Positions 8,891 through 17,323 of a stretch of 34,223 nucleotides of DNA are shown in pieces (position 1 is the stretch's first letter; every line of letters begins with the position of its first letter). Made by a program: the position numbers and the translations under genes. The DNA is from Candidatus Andersenbacteria bacterium RIFCSPHIGHO2_02_FULL_45_11 (lineage in GTDB: Bacteria; Patescibacteriota; Andersenbacteria; UBA10190), in assembly GCA_001817055.1 (NCBI GenBank), contig MHHP01000015.1:12020-46242 (forward strand), given 5' to 3'. The notes under the pieces were generated by a model. That model was not told the origin of the DNA. It ran no database searches and saw only the letters and a program-made list of their open reading frames with translations.

Positions 8891-9369
8891 GAGGTTTTAC
8901 GCTGATTGAAATTCTTGTTGCAATTAGTATCTCCAGTATTATTCTTGTCGCACTTGTGCGGCTTATGGGTATATCTATTCCAGTGTATCGTTCATTATTT
9001 TTACAAACGCTTGCGGATGATACGGCTCGAGTGCAGTTGAAGAGAATTGCGCATCAGCTTCGAGAAGCTCGCCCTTCTGATACAGGAGCGTATCCTATAG
9101 TGGAAGCAACGGCGCAAAAACTCATATTTTATGCAGATATTGACGGCGACATAGCCACGGAACGAGTGCGCTATGAACTCGTGGGTACGGATTTAGTGCG
9201 AGGAGTTATTGAGCCATCGGGCAATCCCATTGTGTATGACGTAGTGGGCGAAGTTTCTTCAATTGTTGCACGCTCTATATACAATGGCTCAACTCCACTT
9301 TTTACGTACTACGGAAGCAATTACCCCACAGATCCGAATCCGCTTATATTGCCCACCCCCACCCCATGA
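8887..9369 (+). CDS. Minor prepilin (PilW/PilJ-like)
   Basis: A 160-residue protein with the very short class III leader MRG/FTLIEILVAIS, giving Phe +1 and Glu +5. After the helix comes a pseudopilin-like body (DDTARVQLKRIAHQLREARPSD), and then a segment YADIDGDIATERVRYEL that resembles the corresponding part of the 13797 prepilin (DIEGDGNLEKVAYRKSG). The C-terminus is a short Pro/Thr tail. Start and stop both overlap neighbours through ATGA, so translation with the genes on either side is probably coupled. Confidence 0.88.
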   Translation: MRGFTLIEILVAISISSIILVALVRLMGISIPVYRSLFLQTLADDTARVQLKRIAHQLREARPSDTGAYPIVEATAQKLIFYADIDGDIATERVRYELVGTDLVRGVIEPSGNPIVYDVVGEVSSIVARSIYNGSTPLFTYYGSNYPTDPNPLILPTPTP

Positions 9370-10415
9370 AAAAATCACTGACCATACGAGGGCTCATAGG
9401 GTATATTATCGTGAGTGTTATATGTGGAGTACTACCATTTCCGGTGAGTGCTGCACGTACGGTAGTGTTTGCTACTTTGAATGGGTTGCTTTCCGTGGTT
9501 GTTGCTCCATCAGCTTTTATCACTGCCCAGTTAGCAGTTACTACGTCTGGTTCGGGTTCAAATAACGATTGGGAGTCTACATATTGGCAAGTTGGCAACG
9601 AAGTATCTGGATGTGTGGACCATTCTGACCATACGAATCCTGGAACGTTTTCAGAAAGTTTTACCATTACTGCGCCGAGTAGTCCGGGTACTTATAGTGT
9701 TTCATTTGTTGCGTATAAGGATGATGGTTGCAGTCAAGATGGAAGCCTTACGTTTACCATGACCAACAGTGTTACCGTGATTGGCCCCTCATCTTCGCCT
9801 ACTCCTCCTATTCCCACACCTAGTCCGTCGCCGTCTCCTACACCTACCCCTACACCGTTTCCTACACCTACCCCTACACCGTTTCCTACACCTACACCTA
9901 CACCTATAGATTATGAAATTTCAACGTGTGACGAGACATGGGACGTAACGTTTGAGCAGACTTCGGGAAGTGCTGTAAGGAACGGGCAAGTAGGGTTTAA
10001 GGTTACGTTGCCAGGCCTAAGTTATGGACGAATGAAGAATAACCCGAGTATTTATCATGCGTATCAATATCCGGATGATACCTTTGTTACTGACCCAGAA
10101 ATGGTTATAACGAGCTTTGATAGCCCCGACCCTGGGTACGAGGGGGTTATATATATGAAAAGTGCAGACGTTGTCTTGGTAAAGTTTGATTTGTGGTGTA
10201 TGGATACGGGCGATTCTTTTACAGTATTCAAGACGTTTTACTGGCCTCTTCCTACATCCGTAGCACCAACTCCAACTCCAACGCCCACTGGCAGTGTTTC
10301 TGATATTCGGTATGTTGATTTTGAGATGGTTTTGGATGTTGATTCCGCAAGTTCTTCTGATGGGCTCATTTTAAACTCACAGGTGCAATTACGAAATTTA
10401 AAAGAAAATTTATAG
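9366..10415 (+). CDS. Secreted protein with Pro/Thr-rich linker, unknown function
   Basis: A 349-residue protein with a clear Sec signal peptide (KK, hydrophobic stretch, FPVSA cleavage near residue 29) and no prepilin motif. The N-terminal module (about 30-140) looks like a beta-sandwich with two cysteines (SGC and DGC). Next comes a roughly 40-residue linker of TPTP/SPSP/PFPT repeats. A second module (about 180-290) contains another cysteine pair (STC and LWC), and a further short Pro/Thr linker precedes the C-terminal tail. It begins inside the stop of the preceding prepilin (ATGA), so it belongs to the pilus operon. The Thr/Pro linkers are plausible O-glycosylation sites for the mannosyltransferase encoded at 16004-17323; this is inference. 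No family recognised. Confidence 0.78.
   Translation: MKKSLTIRGLIGYIIVSVICGVLPFPVSAARTVVFATLNGLLSVVVAPSAFITAQLAVTTSGSGSNNDWESTYWQVGNEVSGCVDHSDHTNPGTFSESFTITAPSSPGTYSVSFVAYKDDGCSQDGSLTFTMTNSVTVIGPSSSPTPPIPTPSPSPSPTPTPTPFPTPTPTPFPTPTPTPIDYEISTCDETWDVTFEQTSGSAVRNGQVGFKVTLPGLSYGRMKNNPSIYHAYQYPDDTFVTDPEMVITSFDSPDPGYEGVIYMKSADVVLVKFDLWCMDTGDSFTVFKTFYWPLPTSVAPTPTPTPTGSVSDIRYVDFEMVLDVDSASSSDGLILNSQVQLRNLKENL
9837..9884 (+). repeat. 24-bp tandem duplication coding the Pro/Thr linker
   Basis: Positions 9837-9860 and 9861-9884 are identical and are followed by a partial third copy made of CCTACA units. Each unit adds eight residues (PTPTPTPF) to the linker of the secreted protein. Such repeats readily change copy number. 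Confidence 0.85.
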
Positions 10416-10450
10416 TAATGGGTGTATAGTATTTCGTATATTCATGATTC

Positions 10451-10591
10451 ATACCAACTTAACCTAATCTATGCGATGTCATGCTGGACCTGCCTACCGA
10501 GCAGGCAGGCTTGATCCGGCATCCAGACGTAGTCTACGTGGATTCCGGGTCAAGCTCAGACAGACTAGAACGGATAGGGTTAAGTTGGTAT
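10451..10591. mobile_element. 141-bp MITE-like element with 14-bp terminal inverted repeats
   Basis: Perfect terminal repeats ATACCAACTTAACC (10451-10464) and GGTTAAGTTGGTAT (10578-10591) bound a 141-bp non-coding segment. Inside are a hairpin CCTGCCT/AGGCAGG (10489-10495/10503-10509) and a stretch reading CTACGTGGATTCCGGGTC. Related internal sequences occur at 17330-17363 and 25274-25323. No target-site duplication is obvious and no transposase is encoded. It lies in the 267-nt gap between the secreted protein and the next prepilin, which otherwise holds only a promoter. Confidence 0.65.
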
Positions 10592-10670
10592 TACCTACCC
10601 CATGCGTAACCCCCAACAACTCAATTTCTACAAGCTAATGCAGCTATAAGCTAAAGAAGCTTAGTGGGTG

Positions 10671-10676
10671 TATAAT
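10671..10676 (+). promoter_or_regulatory. Consensus -10 box, possible leaderless start of the 10683 prepilin
   Basis: A perfect TATAAT lies 6 nt before the ATG at 10683. No good -35 or Shine-Dalgarno site is seen. It follows the MITE-like element that interrupts the pilus operon, so a fresh promoter here would restart transcription of the downstream genes. Confidence 0.5.
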
Positions 10677-10682
10677 TACCCT

Positions 10683-11615
10683 ATGCAGAATGGGTTTACC
10701 TTGATAGAGGTTTTAATAGCGATGTTTTTATTTGCAGTTGCAACGATTGCGATTGTGGGTGTTTCGGTATTGGTTTCCAAAACAACATTTAAGGTTGAAA
10801 AACAGGTTGTCGCACAAGCAATTGCGAACGACGCTATAGAAAAGCTCCATGGATTGCCGTACACTAAAATTGGTATTATCCCGAGCGGCGCAACTGGAGG
10901 ATTGAAGCCAGACGGTTCACTTGAATATATACAATCAATTCAGCAAGACCAGCAAGAATATGTTCTTATAACAAATATATTCCCCGTTGATGATTCGGCA
11001 AATGGTTCTGTCTCAGGTATTTTAAGTCTTGCAAATGCGGACTATGTAACAGTTCGAGTTCAGGTAAGTCCTACGGTAGGTGGGGTTGCATCTGGATCTG
11101 CGAGTAGTAGCGTTGTTTCAGCGGCAACCACAGTTGCAAATTGGCCCCCCGGAGCGTGTAGTCCCGGTGAAGTAACCTGTTCGGTTGAGTTTCCTGCGTT
11201 ACCCTCTACGTTTGTATTTTCCAGCAGTATTCAAATACGGACGTTTGTAAATAGCCTTGGGTTGTTTTCCAAAATCCCAGATGGAACAGGAACTAGTGAT
11301 GGCAGATTTCGCGACAATATCGCAACAAGACGCAAGCTTTGTAATCTCAAGGGCTATGCCATTGCGGCATCTACAAATGGCAGCGCTTCTCCGATTGATA
11401 ACTATCAGTGGAACGGTAGCGCTTTTCAAAGTACTGGCAATACTACATATATCGCAACGCTTACGTGTAGTAGCCCCGTATCAACCGCTTCATGTTCTTA
11501 TATGGCAGCTTGTCCCTCAAGTGGAAATTGTGCCGATGCAACAGTCCCGCGTGGATATACACCAAGCGGTGCTTTGTATCTGGGCCAAGGTGACCCTGCT
11601 TGGGTATGTTCGTAA
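10683..11615 (+). CDS. Minor prepilin (PilV-like)
   Basis: A 310-residue protein with the class III leader MQNG/FTLIEVLIAMF, giving Phe +1 and Glu +5. The early segment (DAIEKLHGLPYTKIG) parallels that of the 7571 prepilin (METMEKIRNLPYDNVG), so the two are related. The C-terminal half is Ser/Gly/Thr-rich and carries many cysteines (PGACSPGEVTCS, LTCSS, SCSYMAACPSSGNC), which suggests disulfide bonds outside the cell. A GTG five codons upstream (10668) is in frame, but the ATG gives a normal leader and fits the -10 box. Confidence 0.85.
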   Translation: MQNGFTLIEVLIAMFLFAVATIAIVGVSVLVSKTTFKVEKQVVAQAIANDAIEKLHGLPYTKIGIIPSGATGGLKPDGSLEYIQSIQQDQQEYVLITNIFPVDDSANGSVSGILSLANADYVTVRVQVSPTVGGVASGSASSSVVSAATTVANWPPGACSPGEVTCSVEFPALPSTFVFSSSIQIRTFVNSLGLFSKIPDGTGTSDGRFRDNIATRRKLCNLKGYAIAASTNGSASPIDNYQWNGSAFQSTGNTTYIATLTCSSPVSTASCSYMAACPSSGNCADATVPRGYTPSGALYLGQGDPAWVCS

Positions 11616-11618
11616 TCT

Positions 11619-13790
11619 ATGAATGAATTATCTAGGAGTAACGGGGGAATACTACTGATGGTGATGGTGATTGTTTCTATGTTGACAGTTATGTTTATAG
11701 GCTCTGTGGGAATTGTGTCCCGCGAATTGCATATTACGTCTGACGCAACACAGAAAGAGCGTATATATCAGGTTGCGGAATCAGGAGTGCAGCGTATCTT
11801 ATTTTTGGTAGAAAATGCTGATTATACATTAGATCAGCTAGTTGCGTTGTCTGGAATTCCTACATCAATTGCTGACCCGGTAGCAAATACAGCTGTTGGC
11901 ACGTATACGTTGTCTGTGGTAAAGCAGGGTAGTGGTCAGGCGGTTGATGTTATTTCGCTTGCGCGCAGTCCTGATGATCGCTTTTGTTCTAAAGTGAGTG
12001 CCACTATCAAAAGTCCGTCCGGAAGTGCTGTGGGGCCATATTTTGCATATAAATGGAACCGTTCTGTATGCCCAGTGGATACCGTAGCACCAAATTCACC
12101 TACTGCCCTACCTGCGGGAGGGGTTTATAACGAGACTAAAAATGTTTCGTTATCGGCAGAAGCAAATGCGACTATCTACTACACAATAGATAGCACTGAT
12201 CCAACTACGAGTTCAACGGTGTATACAAGTCCTATCTCTATTTCTGCAACGGTTACGCTGCGCGCCATTGCGGTAGATGCTGCGGGGAATGTAAGCACTA
12301 TAATGGTTGAGGTATATACAATAGATACAACGCCTCCGGCAGCGCCCGTAGCATCTCCTGCTGGTGGAAGCTATACATCTGCACAATCCATTTCGTTATC
12401 AGCAGAATCTGGCGCGGCAATTCGATATACGCTGGATGGTTCTACGCCTACCGTTGCCTCAGCCCTCTATTCTTCTGTAATTGCAATTAGCTCTTCAAAA
12501 ACTCTGAAGGCTATTGCACTAGATGCCGCAGGAAATGTAAGTCCGATTATGTCGGAAGTGTATACGTTCGCGTTTGCAAATGGTGCACCTGCAATTGACT
12601 TGATTGGACAGTATGTTAATCGAACAGATAATCCTTTACAGGCTTTATACGCAAAAGGATATGCAAACGATGCAAATGGGAGCGGTCCAATTCCTGTTAA
12701 TCGGTATGGTTTGTATCATCCCTGGAATGGAATTGCGCTTGATGGTCTGGGGCATAGATTGTTTATTGGTGATTCGTATAATAGTCGAGTTCTTGTGTAT
12801 AATCTAAATTTGGATAATACGTTGCCAGATCCTATTCCTGATAACGTTATTGGGAAAACTAACTATACTAACGCAGGAGGATTGCCACCTTTGCAGTCAA
12901 GAGTTGGTCGTCCTATTGCTCTTGCGTATGACAGTACCAATAAGCGTCTTTTTGTTGCATCTGACGGCACTCATAGAATACTTGTTTTTGATGTCGTTTC
13001 TATTACTGATGGTGAGCCTGCCATTAATATCATTGGGCAATCAACATATGCTGCTACAACCCCGTCCTCGTGTGCTCAGAATGGTCTGAACAACCCTAAT
13101 GGACTTGAGTATGATAGTATCAATAATAGACTGTTTGTTGCCGATACGAACAATAGACGAATGATGATATTTGATGTAAGGCCAGTTAGCTCCAGTGATC
13201 CACGCCTTTTATCTGGAGACAAGCCCAATGCTATCAATGTTCTTGGTAAATCTAGCTTCACTCCTTGCGGCGCTGGTGTGGATCTTGGCTCTCAGGCAAA
13301 TCTTGAGCAACCAATAGCGGTGTTGTATGACGGTACTACTGGACGCTTATTGATTTCAGATATGCAAGATGATCGTGTAATGGTATTTGATGGTAGGCCC
13401 CTAAGTTCTTCTGATCTTCGTCTTGCAGTCGGGGATGGGGCACAAGCTATCAATGTTCTTGGGCGAGGCGATTGGGGTACGAATGCGGATGGGGCGGTTA
13501 GCATAAATCGTTTGGATAATCCAGGTTCTCTTGCACTTGATCTTCCCAGGCAACGTCTTTTTGTTGCAGATAAGAGTAATAATCGTGTAGTTGTTTTTGA
13601 TATTACCGATATTTCAAACGGAGAGAATGCAATCGGCGTTCTTGGTCAACTAAGTTTTGACTCTTCGGGTGGCGGACTTACGCAGTCAACATTTGCCGCG
13701 CCATCTGGACTCTTATACGATAACACTAATAGTCGTCTGTTTGTTTCTGATTGGGGTAATAATCGTGTCATGATATTTTCTGTACCCTAA
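11619..13790 (+). CDS. PilX-like pilus protein with chitobiase-C-like repeats and NHL beta-propeller
   Basis: A 723-residue protein whose N-terminus SNG/GILLMVMVIVSMLTVMF looks like a PilX-type prepilin without Glu at +5. A short helical segment (YQVAESGVQRILFLVENAD) follows. Two chitobiase/beta-hexosaminidase C-terminal-like modules lie at about 155-235 and 240-315, with the signatures YTIDSTDPTTSS and YTLDGSTPTVAS, each ending IAVDAAGNVS or IALDAAGNVS. From about residue 320 to the end there are NHL-type blades of the form RLFVADTNNRRMMIFDV with period near 60-70 residues, enough for a five- or six-bladed propeller. The product would be a surface-exposed adhesin or ligand-binding pilus component. 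Its propeller is homologous to the one in the next gene (NGAPAIDLIGQYV versus NGSPAIDLIGQYV). Confidence 0.85.
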   Translation: MNELSRSNGGILLMVMVIVSMLTVMFIGSVGIVSRELHITSDATQKERIYQVAESGVQRILFLVENADYTLDQLVALSGIPTSIADPVANTAVGTYTLSVVKQGSGQAVDVISLARSPDDRFCSKVSATIKSPSGSAVGPYFAYKWNRSVCPVDTVAPNSPTALPAGGVYNETKNVSLSAEANATIYYTIDSTDPTTSSTVYTSPISISATVTLRAIAVDAAGNVSTIMVEVYTIDTTPPAAPVASPAGGSYTSAQSISLSAESGAAIRYTLDGSTPTVASALYSSVIAISSSKTLKAIALDAAGNVSPIMSEVYTFAFANGAPAIDLIGQYVNRTDNPLQALYAKGYANDANGSGPIPVNRYGLYHPWNGIALDGLGHRLFIGDSYNSRVLVYNLNLDNTLPDPIPDNVIGKTNYTNAGGLPPLQSRVGRPIALAYDSTNKRLFVASDGTHRILVFDVVSITDGEPAINIIGQSTYAATTPSSCAQNGLNNPNGLEYDSINNRLFVADTNNRRMMIFDVRPVSSSDPRLLSGDKPNAINVLGKSSFTPCGAGVDLGSQANLEQPIAVLYDGTTGRLLISDMQDDRVMVFDGRPLSSSDLRLAVGDGAQAINVLGRGDWGTNADGAVSINRLDNPGSLALDLPRQRLFVADKSNNRVVVFDITDISNGENAIGVLGQLSFDSSGGGLTQSTFAAPSGLLYDNTNSRLFVSDWGNNRVMIFSVP

Positions 13791-13796
13791 TACTCT

Positions 13797-15998
13797 ATGA
13801 TCTCTCATCATAAATCTGGATATACGCTTGTTGAACTCATTGTTGTGATGGCGATTAGCGCCGTGATTATGGGTGCCTTGCTATACTTTTTCTCCGGAAG
13901 TATCACTTCATACAGATCTCAAGTTGGGCATATATTTGCAACTGCGGATGCGCGTAATCAAGTACAGCGTATAACGGACGTTATTCGCAACACTCAAGAT
14001 AATACGAGTAATGATTGGCTGCAGGAAGCAGGGGATAATGCAATTGCCGTATATACCGACATAGAAGGGGACGGTAATCTAGAAAAAGTCGCGTATCGCA
14101 AATCTGGAACTGAGCTGACGCGAGAAGTTACTATTGCTGGGGCTACCACCTCGGGCATCATTATGCGAAACGTTGCAAATACTGACGCAGTGTTTACGTA
14201 CTATGATGCAAGCGGAAACAGTATCTCTGTACCTGAAACTAGAACATCGCTCACGGTAAAAAATATTGGCGTTAGTATTACAGTTAGCTCTACTGATCCG
14301 CAGGATGCTAATAAGCAGACTGTTTCAACTCGCATTACTCCGCGCAGTAAATTACAGGGTGATGTATCTCAAATTGTAGGGCCTGTTGCAGCTCGTGAAG
14401 TGAGTATTCAGCTCCCACGTGGGAATCCGCCGGCAAGTAACGCGAGCGCAAGTGTTGTTATTAAAGATCCGAGTTCCGGAGATACACTGTCTACAAAAAC
14501 TCTCACGTTTTCTGAATTAAATGATGGGCGCTTGAGTGTGTATGCGAATAAGTTGTATGCAATTTTGAATTACAAAACAGATACGGGGTTAGGGAATCCT
14601 GCTGGGTGGTATGTGTGGATTGCAAAAAGTGTGCCCGTGCTAAGTAGCTTGTTTCAAGTCCCTCTTGATTCGTTATATACAAATCAATGTTTGGGCGTGA
14701 GTTGGGCAACAGTACAAGCGTCAACTACCAGTTCTTGTGTGCCGCTTGATACTGCGCTCTATCCAATTACCTCTTCTGAAACATTCCAGCCTATTCTTGC
14801 GTATACGGAAAATGGCAATCGGGATTATGTACGGGACATAACATTTGCCCCCGCTCCCCCATTTGTAAATGGGTCCCCCGCCATAGATTTAATTGGGCAG
14901 TATGTAAGTCAGTCCGATAATCCACTAGTTCCTCTGTATACCAAAAATACAAATAATGATGGACAGGTAGGCGTCAATCGATTTGGATTTAATTCAGTAT
15001 CTCAGGGAATTAGCATTGATACTACCCGACATAGACTCTTTATATCTGATCCAAATAATAATCGTGTATTAGTATATAATCTAAACTCTAATGATACATT
15101 ATCCGATAGAGTTCCTGATTATGTGCTTGGGCAAGCTAACTTCACATCTAACCTAGCAGCTACTACTCAAGCCGGGATGAAATCACCTCGTGGTCTCGCA
15201 TACGACAGTGTCAATAGGAAGTTGTATGTGGGGGATTTTACGAGTGGCCGAGTCCTTATCTACGATGTTTCTACCATTACGAACGGAGAGAATGCAATTA
15301 ACGTTCTTGGGAAGACGGGCTTTGGAGGTATTGGTCCTTCTCCTGCCACCCAAGCAATACTCTATAGTCCAGTTGGTCTTGCATACGATAGTATTCATCG
15401 AAGGTTGTACGTTGCTCAGCAAACGTCTAATCGTGTAAGCGTCTTTGATGTTTCTACTATTACGAACGGAGAGAATGCAATTAATGTGCTTGGTCAATCT
15501 AATTTTTCGATAACATCTCCTTCTGCAACACAGTCCGGTTTGAAGACACCTCAGGGTCTTACGTACGATGGTGTACATAACAGGCTTTTTGTTGCAGATA
15601 GTGGCAACGGGCGTGCTCTTATCTACGATGTTTCTACTATTACGAACGGAGAGAATGCAATTAATGTGCTTGGAAAGACTACGTTTTCAGGCAGCGGTGG
15701 GGTGGCAAGCCAAAGAAATATGGGATCTATAACTGGTTTTGCATACGATAGCTTGCACAATCGTCTGTTTGTTTCAGATAGAAATAACAATCGTATTCTA
15801 GTATTTGATCTTGCTGTAATAACGAATGGTGAAAATGCGATGGGTGTAATAGGAAAAACAACCTACGATAGCAGTAACGCTTCTACTACTCAAGCAACAC
15901 TAAAACAACCAGGCGGTCTCGCATACGATAGCGTCAATAGCCGGTTGTATGTAGGGGATATCGCGAACAATCGCATTATGATATTTTCTACGCCGTAG
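13797..15998 (+). CDS. Minor prepilin (PilW-like) with C-terminal NHL beta-propeller
   Basis: A 733-residue protein with the class III leader MISHHKSG/YTLVELIVVMAIS, giving Tyr +1 and Glu +5. A PilW-like body covers residues up to about 190. Then comes a middle domain with conserved Trp/Cys residues (WYVWIAKSVPV, NQCLGVSWATV). From about residue 355 runs an NHL propeller: blades of about 60 residues repeat the pattern ANxVxLYxVGDxxxxRVxIYDVSTITNGENAINVLG in diverged form. The gene is paralogous in its C-terminal half to the previous one. It lies 6 nt after that gene and 5 nt before the mannosyltransferase. A role in adhesion or partner recognition is inferred from architecture only. Confidence 0.87.
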   Translation: MISHHKSGYTLVELIVVMAISAVIMGALLYFFSGSITSYRSQVGHIFATADARNQVQRITDVIRNTQDNTSNDWLQEAGDNAIAVYTDIEGDGNLEKVAYRKSGTELTREVTIAGATTSGIIMRNVANTDAVFTYYDASGNSISVPETRTSLTVKNIGVSITVSSTDPQDANKQTVSTRITPRSKLQGDVSQIVGPVAAREVSIQLPRGNPPASNASASVVIKDPSSGDTLSTKTLTFSELNDGRLSVYANKLYAILNYKTDTGLGNPAGWYVWIAKSVPVLSSLFQVPLDSLYTNQCLGVSWATVQASTTSSCVPLDTALYPITSSETFQPILAYTENGNRDYVRDITFAPAPPFVNGSPAIDLIGQYVSQSDNPLVPLYTKNTNNDGQVGVNRFGFNSVSQGISIDTTRHRLFISDPNNNRVLVYNLNSNDTLSDRVPDYVLGQANFTSNLAATTQAGMKSPRGLAYDSVNRKLYVGDFTSGRVLIYDVSTITNGENAINVLGKTGFGGIGPSPATQAILYSPVGLAYDSIHRRLYVAQQTSNRVSVFDVSTITNGENAINVLGQSNFSITSPSATQSGLKTPQGLTYDGVHNRLFVADSGNGRALIYDVSTITNGENAINVLGKTTFSGSGGVASQRNMGSITGFAYDSLHNRLFVSDRNNNRILVFDLAVITNGENAMGVIGKTTYDSSNASTTQATLKQPGGLAYDSVNSRLYVGDIANNRIMIFSTP
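15264..15673 (+). repeat. Near-identical 47-bp repeats, one per NHL blade
   Basis: The segment encoding DVSTITNGENAIN(V)LG occurs at 15264-15310, 15447-15493 and 15627-15673. The last two are identical over 47 nt and lie exactly 180 nt apart; the first differs at a few positions and lies 183 nt upstream. The propeller therefore appears to have grown by recent duplication of whole blades. Confidence 0.85.
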
Positions 15999-16003
15999 AG
16001 AAT

Positions 16004-17323
16004 ATGAATACAAAATTTCTTGGAGGATTAATTATAGTATTTCTTCTCGCGCTTGTTGCGCGTGTGTCGTCGCTTGGTGCAATTAACCAAGTTGTATTTG
16101 ATGAAGTGCATTTTGGAAAGTTTATTTCTTCGTATTGTTGTACGCATGAGCGGTTTTTTGATATTCATCCGCCGATTGGAAAGCTTTTGATCGCCGGCGG
16201 TGCGTATGTTGTAGGGTACGATGGACAGTTCTCGTTCGATCATATTGGGCAACCATACGAGAATGTTCCTATTGCGGAAATTCGTATGGTTCCGGCGATA
16301 TTTGGTGCGCTGTTGCCGGTTATTATTATGATATTACTTGTGCAAGCGGGCGTTTCGCTCGAACTATCGTTTATGGGTGGCATTGCCCTAGCGTTTGAAA
16401 ATGCTCTTATAGTTGAATCTCGCTATATCCTTACGGATAGTATTTTATTGGCTGCAACGTTTGGTTGTGTGAGTGCTGCAATAGCGGCAGTACAAACAAA
16501 GCACAGCTTACGTAGCTGGTATTGGGTTATTCTTGCTGGAATTCTTGCTGGTATTGCGGTTGGAACAAAGTTTACTGGAGCAATTGGGGGGGCTCTTGCA
16601 GGAGTAGTATTACTCGTACAAGCAATTCGAGACGGATATATGAAATCGGGGATTTGGTTTGGGAAGATATCATTACTCGTGGGTACTGTTGGTGCGGTTT
16701 ACATTGCTGGGTGGGCACTGCACTTTTCACTCTTAACGCTTCCAGGATCGGGGGATGTGTGGGGAGTGCCTACGGGGCATTTCTGGCAAGATGTTGTACA
16801 GACGCATCAGAAGATGCTTTCGGCTAACTACAACTTAACAGCCGATCATCCATACGGAAGCAAGTGGTATACGTGGCCATTTATGGTACGGTCTGTATTT
16901 TATTGGCAAGGTGGAGGTAACCAGTTCCTCTACTTGCTCGGTAATCCGATAGTGTGGTGGGGGAGTGCGGCTTTCTCTGCGGTTGGGCTTCTCTATGCAT
17001 TCACACTGATTGCTCGGGGAATATTTACGAAGACGAACGCCGTTGCCTGGGTGTTTTTGCTCGGATACATCCTATCGTTTATTCCGCTTATGCGCGTGCC
17101 TCGCGTGTTATTTTTATACCATTACTTAACTCCACTGTTATTTTCACTCTTGTTTGGAGTGTGGTGGTTTGATAAGGCAGTGGGCCTGAAGCGACGAATA
17201 GTTGCTGCGGCTTGCCTTGTGTTAATTGCAGCTGGGTTTTTGTTTATGAGTTCGCTCACATACGGATTTCCGGTGTCGCAGGAGTTGCAGCATGTGTTAT
17301 TTTATATATCATCATGGCGATGA
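16004..17323 (+). CDS. Protein O-mannosyltransferase (GT39 / PMT family)
   Basis: A 439-residue polytopic membrane protein. The first extracytoplasmic loop has the catalytic Asp-Glu pair of PMTs (VFDEVHFGKF, Asp33-Glu34), followed by the family signature FDIHPPIGKLLIAGG. Later segments match the family: ESRYILTDS, and the C-terminal PRVLFLYHYLTPLLFSLLF. The enzyme transfers mannose from polyprenyl-phosphate-mannose to Ser/Thr of proteins as they leave the membrane. It is shorter than eukaryotic PMTs and has no MIR domain, as in bacterial members. It sits between the propeller prepilin (5 nt gap) and a PilX-like gene that overlaps its end by 10 nt, so pilus or surface proteins are the likely acceptors. 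The acceptor is inferred, the family is clear. Confidence 0.9.
   Translation: MNTKFLGGLIIVFLLALVARVSSLGAINQVVFDEVHFGKFISSYCCTHERFFDIHPPIGKLLIAGGAYVVGYDGQFSFDHIGQPYENVPIAEIRMVPAIFGALLPVIIMILLVQAGVSLELSFMGGIALAFENALIVESRYILTDSILLAATFGCVSAAIAAVQTKHSLRSWYWVILAGILAGIAVGTKFTGAIGGALAGVVLLVQAIRDGYMKSGIWFGKISLLVGTVGAVYIAGWALHFSLLTLPGSGDVWGVPTGHFWQDVVQTHQKMLSANYNLTADHPYGSKWYTWPFMVRSVFYWQGGGNQFLYLLGNPIVWWGSAAFSAVGLLYAFTLIARGIFTKTNAVAWVFLLGYILSFIPLMRVPRVLFLYHYLTPLLFSLLFGVWWFDKAVGLKRRIVAAACLVLIAAGFLFMSSLTYGFPVSQELQHVLFYISSWR

Noticed and set aside
8887..10415. Possible frameshift joining the short prepilin (ending PTPTP) with the following Pro/Thr-linker protein
   Set aside because: The second protein has its own complete signal peptide and an ATGA start, which would make no sense in the middle of a single chain.
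15264..15673. CRISPR-like spacing of identical repeats
   Set aside because: The repeats are in frame in a long coding region, have 180-nt periodicity and encode NHL propeller blades. No cas genes are present.
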